From: RPRB01 sp035519675
GTDB taxonomy: Bacteria; Myxococcota; Myxococcia; Myxococcales; Myxococcaceae
Assembly: GCA_035519675.1 (NCBI GenBank)
Contig: DATIWB010000055.1
Span: 5,421 to 69,420 of the forward strand
Length of the DNA stretch: 64,000 nt
Direction: 5' to 3'
Shown: positions 25,921-33,158 of the stretch, in pieces
Layout of the letters: each line of letters starts with the position of its first letter
Numbering within the stretch: position 1 is the stretch's first letter
Program-made: the position numbers and the translations under genes
The notes under the pieces: generated by a model
The model's input: only the letters and a program-made list of their open reading frames with translations
Databases searched by the model: none
Told to the model about the DNA's origin: nothing

Positions 25921-26589
25921 ATGAGGAACGGCCTTGCCGGGGCGCTCCTGCTCCTGCCGTGGCTCGCGGCCCCGGCGGGGGCCGAAGAGCTCCCTACCCG
26001 GTTCGAGGCCGCGGTTCGCGCCGGCGTGGCAATCCCCATCGGAAACGCAGTGGGGGAGACCACCCGCGCGCCCTCGGGCACCAGCCTGGGAGATCTCGTC
26101 TCCTGGGCCGTCCCGCTTCAGCTGGAGCTGGGCGCGCGCATCGGTCCGGCGTTCGTCGGCGGCTACGCCTCCTACGCCTTCACCAAGACCGGAAGCGCGC
26201 TCCAGGGCGGCACCGGGCGCTCGGCGAGCAACACCCGGGTGGGCTTCGAGATGCTCTGGCACCTCGGTCCGGACCGGCCGGTGGACCCGTGGCTGGGTCT
26301 GGGCGTCGGCTACGAGTGGCTCAACCTCAGCATCAGCGGGACCGGGGGGACGATCTACGGCAGCGCCCGCGGCTTCGAGTGGGTCAACCTCCAGCTGGGC
26401 ATCGACTTCCTGCTCGGCCGCAGCTTCCGGCTGGGCCCCTTCGTGCAGAGCCGCGTGGGCCAGTACGACACCGGGAGCCTGGGGCTCATCAATTCGCAGG
26501 GCACCGACACCAGCGGCACCAGCGACATCGTCAGCAAGTCGGTGCACGTGTGGATCGACGTCGGGCTCCGTTTTGCGTTCCTGCTGTGA
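25921..26589 (+). CDS. outer-membrane beta-barrel protein
   Basis: 222 residues. A signal peptide with cleavage after about APAGAE is followed by alternating polar and hydrophobic beta strands rich in Gly and aromatic residues (VGGYASYAFTKTG, LGLGVGYEWLNLSISG), ending in WIDVGLRFAFLL. The terminal aromatic or hydrophobic residue typical of barrel assembly is Leu here, after Phe. It resembles small eight-stranded OmpW/OmpX-like barrels, but no specific family is assigned. It seems monocistronic, starting 124 bases after the redoxin gene. Confidence 0.8.
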   Translation: MRNGLAGALLLLPWLAAPAGAEELPTRFEAAVRAGVAIPIGNAVGETTRAPSGTSLGDLVSWAVPLQLELGARIGPAFVGGYASYAFTKTGSALQGGTGRSASNTRVGFEMLWHLGPDRPVDPWLGLGVGYEWLNLSISGTGGTIYGSARGFEWVNLQLGIDFLLGRSFRLGPFVQSRVGQYDTGSLGLINSQGTDTSGTSDIVSKSVHVWIDVGLRFAFLL

Positions 26590-26741
26590 CAAGTGTTGAC
26601 GGCTGTGCGCACGGGTGAGTGGGTCCCGGTGCACGCGCCGGCGGCCGAAGGTCCGTGACGACCCATTGGGATCGGGGGCCAAACGCCCGAATTCCGGTGG
26701 TTCTCTCGCTGGCGTGACATCTGCAAACACAGTTCTAGGCG

Positions 26742-27017
26742 ATGGCCAGTTCAGGACAGCGAAGGAAGTGTCAGGTCCACCAGTGCGGGCGTCCGGTCCA
26801 CAGCCGCGGCTACTGCGCCAGCCACTACCGTCAGCTGCTCCGCGGCCGTACCCCTACCCGACCCATCCGCCCCCGGGGCAATGGCGAGAAGCCGGTGCTC
26901 GCGGTGCGGCTCCCGGCGCTGCTCATCTCGGCCATGGACCGGAAGCTCCGGCGCGCCGGGCTGAGCCGGGCCGAGCTGCTGGAGCGGCTGGTGCACCGCT
27001 GGGTCCGGCGGGCCTGA
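26742..27017 (+). CDS. small Cys/His-motif protein with a ribbon-helix-helix-like C terminus
   Basis: 91 residues. The N-terminal third has a CxxxxC-x8-CxxH pattern (CQVHQCGRPVHSRGYCASHY), a zinc-knuckle-like motif known from many small phage and actinobacterial proteins. A basic linker (RTPTRPIRPRGNGEK) leads to VLAVRLPALLISAMDRKLRR and GLSRAELLERLVHRWV, which looks like a ribbon-helix-helix DNA-binding unit. It could be a small zinc-binding regulator. No antitoxin partner is adjacent. Start ATG 26742; nothing recognisable precedes it for 150 bases. Confidence 0.62.
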   Translation: MASSGQRRKCQVHQCGRPVHSRGYCASHYRQLLRGRTPTRPIRPRGNGEKPVLAVRLPALLISAMDRKLRRAGLSRAELLERLVHRWVRRA

Positions 27018-27159
27018 GCACGCCCGGGGGAAACGGCGTTCAACGGTCGAGCTCGAAGGCGTCGATCTGTCGCCCATCGAGGTCGGTGAAGCCTTACTCC
27101 CGCGCCGGGTTCGCCACCCGGAGAACAGCACCTGCTCGGCGAGGTTTCGGCGCGGGCGT

Positions 27160-27819
27160 TCACCGCTTCCTGCGCGCCAGGGTGAGCCCGTCGCCGACCG
27201 AGAGGACCACCGCGTCCACCCGCGGGTCGTCACGCACCTCGAGGTTCAGGGCCCGGAGCGCGGCGGTGTCCGCGTCGTTCACCGCGGGGTCTGCCACCCT
27301 CCCCGACCAGAGCACGTTGTCGATGGCGATGAGCCCGCCCCGGCGGACCAGCTGCAGGCAGGCCTCGTAGTAGGCGTGGTACCGCGACTTGTCGGCGTCG
27401 ATGAAGGCCAGGTCCTGGCTCCCGGGCCCCTCGTCCGCGAGCAGCCGGTCCAGTGTCTCGAGGGCGGGGCCGATCCGGAGATCGATGCGGTCCTCCACTC
27501 CCGCCTCCTTCCAGTACCGCCGGGCGATGGAGGTGTACTCCTCGCTGATGTCGCAGCAGACGATGCGGCCGCCAGCAGGCAGGGCCATGGCCATGGCGAG
27601 CGCGCTGTAGCCGGTGAAGGTGCCGACCTCCACCACCCGCCGGGCGTCGAGGAGGCGGACCAGCAGCCCGAGCAGCAGCCCCTGGTCCGGGCCGATCTGC
27701 ATCCCGGCGCGCGGGTGCACCTGCGTCTCTTTCCTGAGGCGCTCCTGCACGTCGGTACGCGGCGAGAGGACGTCGAAGAGGTACTGCTCGAGAGGCTCGG
27801 GGAGGAAGGTGCGCGCCAT
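27160..27819 (-). CDS. SAM-dependent O-methyltransferase (caffeoyl-CoA type)
   Basis: 219 residues from the ATG at 27819, with CGGAAG upstream; a frame extension to 27861 lacks support. It matches the class I cation-dependent O-methyltransferases (PF01596): SAM-binding VVEVGTFTGYSALAMAMAL, metal-binding LAFIDADKSRYHAYYE and GGLIAIDNVLWSGRV. These methylate catechols or similar hydroxyls using Mg. The natural substrate is unknown. The gene is divergent from a LysR regulator, with only 65 bases between starts, an arrangement in which the regulator often controls the neighbour. Confidence 0.92.
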   Translation of the reverse strand: MARTFLPEPLEQYLFDVLSPRTDVQERLRKETQVHPRAGMQIGPDQGLLLGLLVRLLDARRVVEVGTFTGYSALAMAMALPAGGRIVCCDISEEYTSIARRYWKEAGVEDRIDLRIGPALETLDRLLADEGPGSQDLAFIDADKSRYHAYYEACLQLVRRGGLIAIDNVLWSGRVADPAVNDADTAALRALNLEVRDDPRVDAVVLSVGDGLTLARRKR

Positions 27820-27884
27820 GGTTGCTTCCGAACCTTGCGCGAAGTCGCTGCCCGGGAACAAGCTGGCGCTCGCCCGGGAGCCAC

Positions 27885-28820
27885 GTGACCAGGACGCCCT
27901 CCTCCGACGTCGATCTCAACCGGGTCACGGTGTTCCTCCGGGTGGTGGAGCTCCAGAGCTTCACCGCCGCGGCCGAGGCGCTCGGTCTGCCGAAGTCGAG
28001 CGTGAGCCGGAGCGTGGCGCGGCTCGAGGAGTCGCTCGGCGTCCAGCTGCTGCAGCGCACCACCCGGGCGGTGCAGCTCACCGAGGCGGGGCGTGTCTAC
28101 TTCGAGGAGGCCGCGCGGGCCCTGGCCGCGCTGGAGCAGGCCCACCAGAGCCTCTCCCGGCTCGACGCCCGCCCGCAGGGTGCGGTGCGCATCACCGCGC
28201 CGGCGGACCTCGGAGCGCAGGTGCTCGCCCCGCTCACCGCGCAGTTCGTCCGGCGGACCCCGGGCATCACCCTGGAGTTCCTCCTCACCTCCCGCCTGGT
28301 GAATCTGGTGGACGAGGGCGTGGACCTGGCGGTGCGAGCCGGACCATTGCGGGACAGCTCGCTCATCGCCCGCCGCGTCAACGGGCTCGAGGCGTGGCTG
28401 TTCGCCAGCCCCGCCTACCTCGACGCGCGGGGAACGCCCACCCGTGTCGAGCAGCTCGCCGAGCACGACTGCATGCTTTTCAGACCCCGGCGAGGACAGG
28501 TCGAGTGGACGCTCGTCGGTCCGGGCGGCACCACGCGGGTGACGGTCCACGGACCGGTGGCCGCGGACGACTTCAGCTTCCTCCGCCAGGCGGTGCTGGA
28601 GGGTGCGGGCATCGGCCTTCTGCCGGCGCTGCACTGCAAGCCGGAGGTCGACCGGGGCCGGCTGGTGCGTCTCCTCTCAGCGTACACCGGCCCATCGGCG
28701 CCGCTGCACCTCGTCTGGCCGGCCTCGAAGCACGTGCCGAAGCGGGTGGTGCTGGTCCGCGAGTGGCTGGTGAAGGCGCTCGGTGCCATCCAGCCCGGGT
28801 CCGACCCACGGAACGGGTGA
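27885..28820 (+). CDS. LysR-family transcriptional regulator
   Basis: 311 residues from the GTG at 27885, with GGGAG about 5 bases upstream. The winged helix-turn-helix is clear at about residues 8-65 (VFLRVVELQSFTAAAEALGL, then SVSRSVARLEESLGV). A periplasmic-binding-like effector domain covers residues 90-300 (GAVRITAPADLGAQVLAPL). The GAVRITAP and LVDEGVDLAVRAG segments place it in the AaeR/PtrR-like group that often senses aromatic acids or general small ligands. It is divergent from the O-methyltransferase gene and may control it and itself. Confidence 0.92.
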   Translation: MTRTPSSDVDLNRVTVFLRVVELQSFTAAAEALGLPKSSVSRSVARLEESLGVQLLQRTTRAVQLTEAGRVYFEEAARALAALEQAHQSLSRLDARPQGAVRITAPADLGAQVLAPLTAQFVRRTPGITLEFLLTSRLVNLVDEGVDLAVRAGPLRDSSLIARRVNGLEAWLFASPAYLDARGTPTRVEQLAEHDCMLFRPRRGQVEWTLVGPGGTTRVTVHGPVAADDFSFLRQAVLEGAGIGLLPALHCKPEVDRGRLVRLLSAYTGPSAPLHLVWPASKHVPKRVVLVREWLVKALGAIQPGSDPRNG

Positions 28821-28925
28821 GAGGAGCAGCGCAGAGGTGCGTGGAGCTCGCCCTGGGGCGGCGCCGCCCCGTGACGCACGTTCACTCTTGTCAGAGAAAT
28901 CCACCCCCAGCCTAAGCTCGAGGTC

Positions 28926-29330
28926 ATGGAGTCGACGGAGGAGAGGCGGACGCTCCTGGTGGTCGACGCGAGCTTCGACCTGGGCAACGCCCTGGCCGTG
29001 GCCGCGCTGGAGAAGGGCTGGGAGCCCTTCCTCGCCGGCAATGCCGAGGCCGCGCTGAGCATCCTCCCCGGCATCCTCGGGGAAGTGCTGGTGCTGGTGG
29101 ACCTCTCGGCGGCGGTCAGCCGCGGCCTCGCCCTGCTGCTCACCTTGCGGCGCAATCCACCGCCGCCCGGAGTCCGGGTGGTGGTGATGACCTCGGGGCA
29201 GCCCATCCCCGAGGCGGTGCGGCGGGCGCCCTTCGTCGTCGGTGCCATCCGCCGTCCCCGTCACCCCGCCGAGGCCGAGGCGCTCGCCCGCGCGCTGCTC
29301 GGGGCGCCGGACATCGCCCGCCCGGGCTGA
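28926..29330 (+). CDS. response-regulator-receiver-like protein, degenerate
   Basis: 134 residues shaped like a CheY receiver: TLLVVDASFDLGNALAVAA, then VLVLVDLSAAVSRG and VRVVVMTSGQPIPEAVR, a strand-helix repeat with a Thr/Ser at the switch position. The acidic pocket is reduced: one Asp follows strand 1, and the phospho-acceptor position appears as VDLS. No output domain or kinase is nearby. It could be a phosphorylation-independent receiver or an unrelated Rossmann-like protein. It ends exactly where the convergent Ig-like protein ends, with no gap. Confidence 0.58.
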   Translation: MESTEERRTLLVVDASFDLGNALAVAALEKGWEPFLAGNAEAALSILPGILGEVLVLVDLSAAVSRGLALLLTLRRNPPPPGVRVVVMTSGQPIPEAVRRAPFVVGAIRRPRHPAEAEALARALLGAPDIARPG

Positions 29331-30356
29331 TCAGTTGTCGAGCGCGCCCCGGAGGATCCACGACTGGATCGTCACCAGGGCGCCGGCCGAAAGCGGACTG
29401 CTCCCCTCGGGCATCCGCGTGCCGCAGCTGTTCCCGGTCAACCGGTCCATGAGGCCGGAGCCGGCCGCGTCGCCCGGCACGACGCGGGTGGCGTCGCTGC
29501 AAGCCTTGACCATCGGCTGGTTGACCAGTGCCGCGCGGCTCGCACCGGCAACCAGCGTCAGCTGCCCGTCCGGGTTGCTCGCGCCGTGACAGTTCGTGCA
29601 CTGCGCGGTCCAGATCGGCTGGAGGTCGTTCGCGTACGAGGGCGTGCTCACGGTGACGGTGACCTGGCGCTGCTCGGGCGGATTGTGTCCGTCGGCGACG
29701 CTGACTTGCAGCGTGAAGCCGAGCGAGTCCACCCCGAGCGCCGGGGAGAACCAGGTGGTGGACGGATTTCCGGGGCTGGCGAAGGTTCCCTGCTGCGCGG
29801 GGGAGGTCTGGGTCCAGGTGATGGTGAGCGGGTCACCGTCCGGATCGCTGGCGGTGATGGAGAGGGTGACCACCTCTCCGGCCACCGGCATCGCCGGCGA
29901 CACGGTGATGGAGGATGAGACCGACGGCGGCCGGTTGACCGTGGTGTGGGTCACCGTGACCTGGCAGGAGCGGGTGATGGAGCCGCCCTGGCCGTCGGTG
30001 ATGGTGACCTCGAAGGTGAACACCGTGTCCGCGGTCACCGCCGGCGCCGTCCAGGTGGGGTTGCGCAGCGTCCGCGAGCTGAAGTTCCCCGCGGGGGTGG
30101 TGGGCGAGGTCTGGGTCCAGGCGTAGCCGAGCGAGTCGCCGTCCGAGTCGTCCGCGGTGACCGAGAGCAGCGTGGTCCCGCCCTCGACGATGGGCGTGCT
30201 GGACGGGGCCGGGGGCACCGTCACCTCGGGCGGGTGGTTGGTGGGCGGTGGGGGGCCGATGGCGCCGCCGGGGGCGGTGATGGTTCCGGTCCCGCAGGCC
30301 AGGGCGAGGAGGGCCAGAGCCCTTGCGAGTCGGCGCAGATCCACGTCGCCCGGCAT
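29331..30356 (-). CDS. lipoprotein with tandem Ig/PKD-like domains and a c-type heme motif
   Basis: 341 residues from the ATG at 30356. The lipobox LALAC is followed by a Gly/Pro-rich linker, then two repeated Ig/PKD-like domains whose strands read YAWTQTSPTTPAG and ITWTQTSPAQQGT. The C-terminal 100 residues hold a single CTNCH heme-attachment motif with a downstream RMPEGSSPLS methionine candidate for the sixth ligand, as in DUF1588-like or planctomycete-type cytochrome modules. This suggests a surface-anchored monoheme cytochrome on an Ig stalk. Nothing adjacent explains its redox partner. Confidence 0.78.
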   Translation of the reverse strand: MPGDVDLRRLARALALLALACGTGTITAPGGAIGPPPPTNHPPEVTVPPAPSSTPIVEGGTTLLSVTADDSDGDSLGYAWTQTSPTTPAGNFSSRTLRNPTWTAPAVTADTVFTFEVTITDGQGGSITRSCQVTVTHTTVNRPPSVSSSITVSPAMPVAGEVVTLSITASDPDGDPLTITWTQTSPAQQGTFASPGNPSTTWFSPALGVDSLGFTLQVSVADGHNPPEQRQVTVTVSTPSYANDLQPIWTAQCTNCHGASNPDGQLTLVAGASRAALVNQPMVKACSDATRVVPGDAAGSGLMDRLTGNSCGTRMPEGSSPLSAGALVTIQSWILRGALDN

Positions 30357-30455
30357 GCTGTCACCCCGGAGCGAGAGGGTGGAACGTGCGCTCGGGTCCC
30401 ACCGCCACCGACGTTCCACGTTGCCGGGAGGCTTCGGGGTGCTACCTTGCCCGAC

Positions 30456-30749
30456 GTGACCGCGACGCCCCCGCCGCGCATCGCCGGGCTCACCGAGCCC
30501 TCGGTGCGGCCGCTCGAACGGGTGGCCATTCGCCTGCGGGAGAGCTCGGTGACCCTCTCCGCGTGGCGCATGGCGGTCTCTGGCCCCGAGGGCGCCGGGA
30601 CGCTGGTCCGGGTCGAGACCTCGGGCGGGACGCTCTTTCGCGGCGAGGGCTGGTTCCTCGGCTGGACCCAGGAGGCGATGTCCGGGGCGTGGACCGAGCT
30701 GCTCCCTCTGCCCGACTCGGACGTCCTCGACATCCCGCAGCTGGGGTGA
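30456..30749 (+). CDS. hypothetical protein, 97 aa
   Basis: 97 residues from a GTG at 30456. It is beta-rich and soluble: RVAIRLRESSVTLSAWRMAV, then AGTLVRVETSGGTLFRGEG and AWTELLPLPDSD. I recognise no family. It is divergent from the Ig-like lipoprotein by 99 bases and ends two bases before the opposite-strand fdhE stop. Coding potential is supported by codon usage and by the tight convergent arrangement, but expression is not evident from sequence. Confidence 0.5.
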   Translation: MTATPPPRIAGLTEPSVRPLERVAIRLRESSVTLSAWRMAVSGPEGAGTLVRVETSGGTLFRGEGWFLGWTQEAMSGAWTELLPLPDSDVLDIPQLG

Positions 30750-30751
30750 GG

Positions 30752-31564
30752 CTACAGGCCAGCGAGACCGGGCTCGAGCCGCACGTAACCGCGCTCGATG
30801 GCCCAGAGGTCGAGCGAGAGGGAGCGGAGCTCGTCCACCTCCGGGACCGCGCGCGCGTCCACGCCGAGATCCACCGACTTCACGTACCGGTGACAGGTCT
30901 CGCAGGCCTCCACCCGAGCCGCGGGGTGGGTCTCGCTCTGCCAGCCGGGGAGCCGGTCGGGGTCCGTCTCTCCGCAGCCCGGGCACCGGATGCGGTTGGT
31001 CTGCCACTCGGTTCCGCACAGCCCGCAGCCGAGGAAGCGGGCCGCGCCGTCGGAGCCGGGCAGCTCACGCCGGAAGGAGATGCTCGGCGGTGCGCCGCAC
31101 GCCGGGCACCGGCCGCTCCCCGGCTCGCGCGGGCGATCCAGCGTCACTCCAGCGTGCACCAGCGCCTCGGCATAGGCCCGGAGCACCGCGTGGGAGAGGA
31201 AGTCCTGCCGCTCCTCGGGCCCGCCGGTCCAGGCGGTGCGGAGCCGCGCGGAGAAGAGGTCGATCGGCTCGGCGAACCGGGCGGCTGCGGACTCGCGGAC
31301 CGCGACCGGGCCCGAGTCGGCGAGGAACCGGAGCACCGCCCGCAGCGGGGCCTCCACCCGAGGCAGGTCCTGCTCCAGCGTGCCGTTCAGCGGCGCCCGG
31401 CCGTGCACCTCGAGGACACCCGCGGCCGCCCGCCCCTGGGCGCGGAAGAGGCCGGCGGCGAAGCGCAGCGGCTCACGGCCGGACGAGGGCGTCTCCGCCA
31501 GCGCCTCGGCGCGCCCGGCCCGCTGCTCGAACCGTCCGACCAGCCGCTCAGCGCCGGGAGTCAC
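30752..31564 (-). CDS. fdhE: formate dehydrogenase accessory protein FdhE
   Basis: 270 residues from a GTG at 31564 that overlaps the end of fdnI by 17 bases. FdhE is a rubredoxin-like iron-binding protein needed for assembly of active respiratory formate dehydrogenase. Four cysteine pairs typical of the family are present in the C-terminal half: CPACGAPPS, CGLCGTEW, CPGCGETD and CETCHRY, followed by the YVKSVDL motif. It closes the fdnG-fdnH-fdnI-fdhE operon, matching known gene order. Confidence 0.92.
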   Translation of the reverse strand: MTPGAERLVGRFEQRAGRAEALAETPSSGREPLRFAAGLFRAQGRAAAGVLEVHGRAPLNGTLEQDLPRVEAPLRAVLRFLADSGPVAVRESAAARFAEPIDLFSARLRTAWTGGPEERQDFLSHAVLRAYAEALVHAGVTLDRPREPGSGRCPACGAPPSISFRRELPGSDGAARFLGCGLCGTEWQTNRIRCPGCGETDPDRLPGWQSETHPAARVEACETCHRYVKSVDLGVDARAVPEVDELRSLSLDLWAIERGYVRLEPGLAGL

Positions 31565-32255
31565 CGCTCACGTCGCGGTACCACGCCGGATGGTGCAGAC
31601 GGGCCCAGGCCTTGCTCACCGTCCCCTTCACCATCGCCGAGAAGGTGCCTGGCTCGGCGATGGCCAGGTAGATGTGCCCGAAGATCATCAGGGTGAAGAG
31701 GATGAAGGTCGCGTCGTGGAGCACCCATGACGCCTCGCGGAGCGGGGTCGAGGAGAAATACTCCGGCCACCACATCACCACCCCGGTGGCGAGCAGCGCG
31801 AGCGAGGCCAGGCTGCTGAGCCAGAACAGCGCCTTCTGCCCACCGTTGTACTTGCCGATCTCCTCGTCGTGCGTCTCCCAGCGGAGGTAGGCGAGGAAGC
31901 CTCCGAGCTTGGTGAAGCGCTTGTCGGCCGGGGTCATCTTCATCTCCCCCGCCCAGTGCACGAACTGGAGCAGGGCGAAGACCGCGAAGGCGATCCCGCT
32001 CCAGGGGTGGAGCCAGCGGCAGACTTGCAGCCCGCCGACGAGCGGCGCGAGCCACCCGAAGATCGGCGTCCAGATCGGCAGCCCGGTGAAGAGGCAGAGG
32101 AAGAAGGTCAGCGCCACTCCCCAGTGCACCACCCGGGTGTAGAAGCGGAAGCGGACCAGCTCGTCGCCGACGACCAGGTCCTCCTGATTCTGCGCGAGGA
32201 GGATGCCGGGATCGGCGGTCGAGTGGGCAGGGACGGCGCGCAGGGGCTCGGCCAT
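31548..32255 (-). CDS. fdnI: formate dehydrogenase cytochrome b subunit (gamma)
   Basis: 235 residues from the ATG at 32255, with GAGGAG about 8 bases upstream; a frame extension to 32357 overlaps fdnH. Four transmembrane helices are visible (YTRVVHWGVALTFFLCLFTG, HPWSGIAFAVFALLQFVHW, LFWLSSLASLALLATGVVMWW, ILFTLMIFGHIYLAIAEPG). The histidines in helices 1, 2 and 4 can bind two b hemes. It anchors the catalytic complex to the membrane and passes electrons from FdnH to quinone. The N-terminal 40 residues are longer than in E. coli FdnI. Confidence 0.93.
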   Translation of the reverse strand: MAEPLRAVPAHSTADPGILLAQNQEDLVVGDELVRFRFYTRVVHWGVALTFFLCLFTGLPIWTPIFGWLAPLVGGLQVCRWLHPWSGIAFAVFALLQFVHWAGEMKMTPADKRFTKLGGFLAYLRWETHDEEIGKYNGGQKALFWLSSLASLALLATGVVMWWPEYFSSTPLREASWVLHDATFILFTLMIFGHIYLAIAEPGTFSAMVKGTVSKAWARLHHPAWYRDVSGDSRR

Positions 32256-32274
32256 GGACGTGTCTCCTCGCTCT

Positions 32275-33156
32275 TCAGGCCGCGGGTGGAGTGGCGGACG
32301 GCGGACCCTTGGGGGGCTCGCGGGGCCCGAAGCGGAGGTAATGCCCGACGAGCCCAAGCACCACTGCGCCCATGCCGAGGAGTCCCAGCGGCCGCAGGTA
32401 GCTCTTCACGAACCGGACCGACTTGGGCACGGTCGGGTCGCGCGGCAGCCCATAGAGCTCGGGCTTGTCGGCGTGCTTGAGCACGGTGAGGACACCCGTC
32501 CCCCCCACCCCGGGCGGATCGTACAGGCCGGCGTTGGCGAAGCCGTCCGCCTTGAGCTGCTTCACCCGCTCCTTGCCCTCCGAGAGCATGTTCTCCTTGG
32601 TGCCGAAGTGGAGGCACCCGGTGGGGCAGGCCTTCACGCAGGCCGGCTCGAGGCCCACCGTGGTCCGGTCCACGCAGAGCGTGCACTTGGACATCTTCCC
32701 GGTCTTGGCCGAGAAGCGAGGCACGTCGAACGGGCAGCCGGTTTCACAGAGGCGGCAGCCGATGCACTGGTCCGGGTTCACGTCGACGATGCCGTTCGAG
32801 TACTGGACGATGGCCCCCGGCGCGGGGCACGCCTTGAGGCAGCCCGGATCCGCGCAGTGCATGCACTGATCCTTGCGCATCAGCCAGGCGAAGCTGCCGT
32901 CCACCTCCGCCTCGTGGAACTTGATGAGGTTCCAGAACTCGGCGGTCATGGTGGGCAGGGTCTGGTAGCTGCCGTCCTGGACCGTCTTGGCGTTCGGCAG
33001 GTCGTTCCACTCCTGACAGGCGACCTCGCAGGCCTTGCAGCCGATGCAGGTCGAGGTGTCGATGAGCTTGGCGACGTTGGGCAAGGTCCGGATCCCCGAG
33101 CCGGTGCCCCGGAGGGATGCGGACGACTGGATGACCTCGAGACCGGGGATCGCCAT
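32275..33156 (-). CDS. fdnH: formate dehydrogenase iron-sulfur subunit (beta)
   Basis: 293 residues, starting 2 bases after fdnG. Four [4Fe-4S] clusters are indicated by cysteine groups including CIGCKACEVACQEW, CMHCADPGCLKACP, CIGCRLCETGCPFD and CTLCVDR with ACVKACPTGCL. A single C-terminal transmembrane helix (LGLLGMGAVVLGLVGHYL) anchors it, as in FdnH/FdoH, and a proline-rich tail follows. It relays electrons from the molybdopterin subunit to the membrane cytochrome. It carries no Tat signal and should be exported with FdnG. Confidence 0.95.
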   Translation of the reverse strand: MAIPGLEVIQSSASLRGTGSGIRTLPNVAKLIDTSTCIGCKACEVACQEWNDLPNAKTVQDGSYQTLPTMTAEFWNLIKFHEAEVDGSFAWLMRKDQCMHCADPGCLKACPAPGAIVQYSNGIVDVNPDQCIGCRLCETGCPFDVPRFSAKTGKMSKCTLCVDRTTVGLEPACVKACPTGCLHFGTKENMLSEGKERVKQLKADGFANAGLYDPPGVGGTGVLTVLKHADKPELYGLPRDPTVPKSVRFVKSYLRPLGLLGMGAVVLGLVGHYLRFGPREPPKGPPSATPPAA

Positions 33157-33158
33157 GT

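Noticed and set aside
27018..27159. Minus-strand stretch reading FTDLDGRQIDAFELDR after an in-frame TAA, suggesting the end of a decayed protein gene.
   Set aside because: Only about 16 plausible residues, with no recognised family and no start. It could be chance, so it is not listed as a pseudogene.
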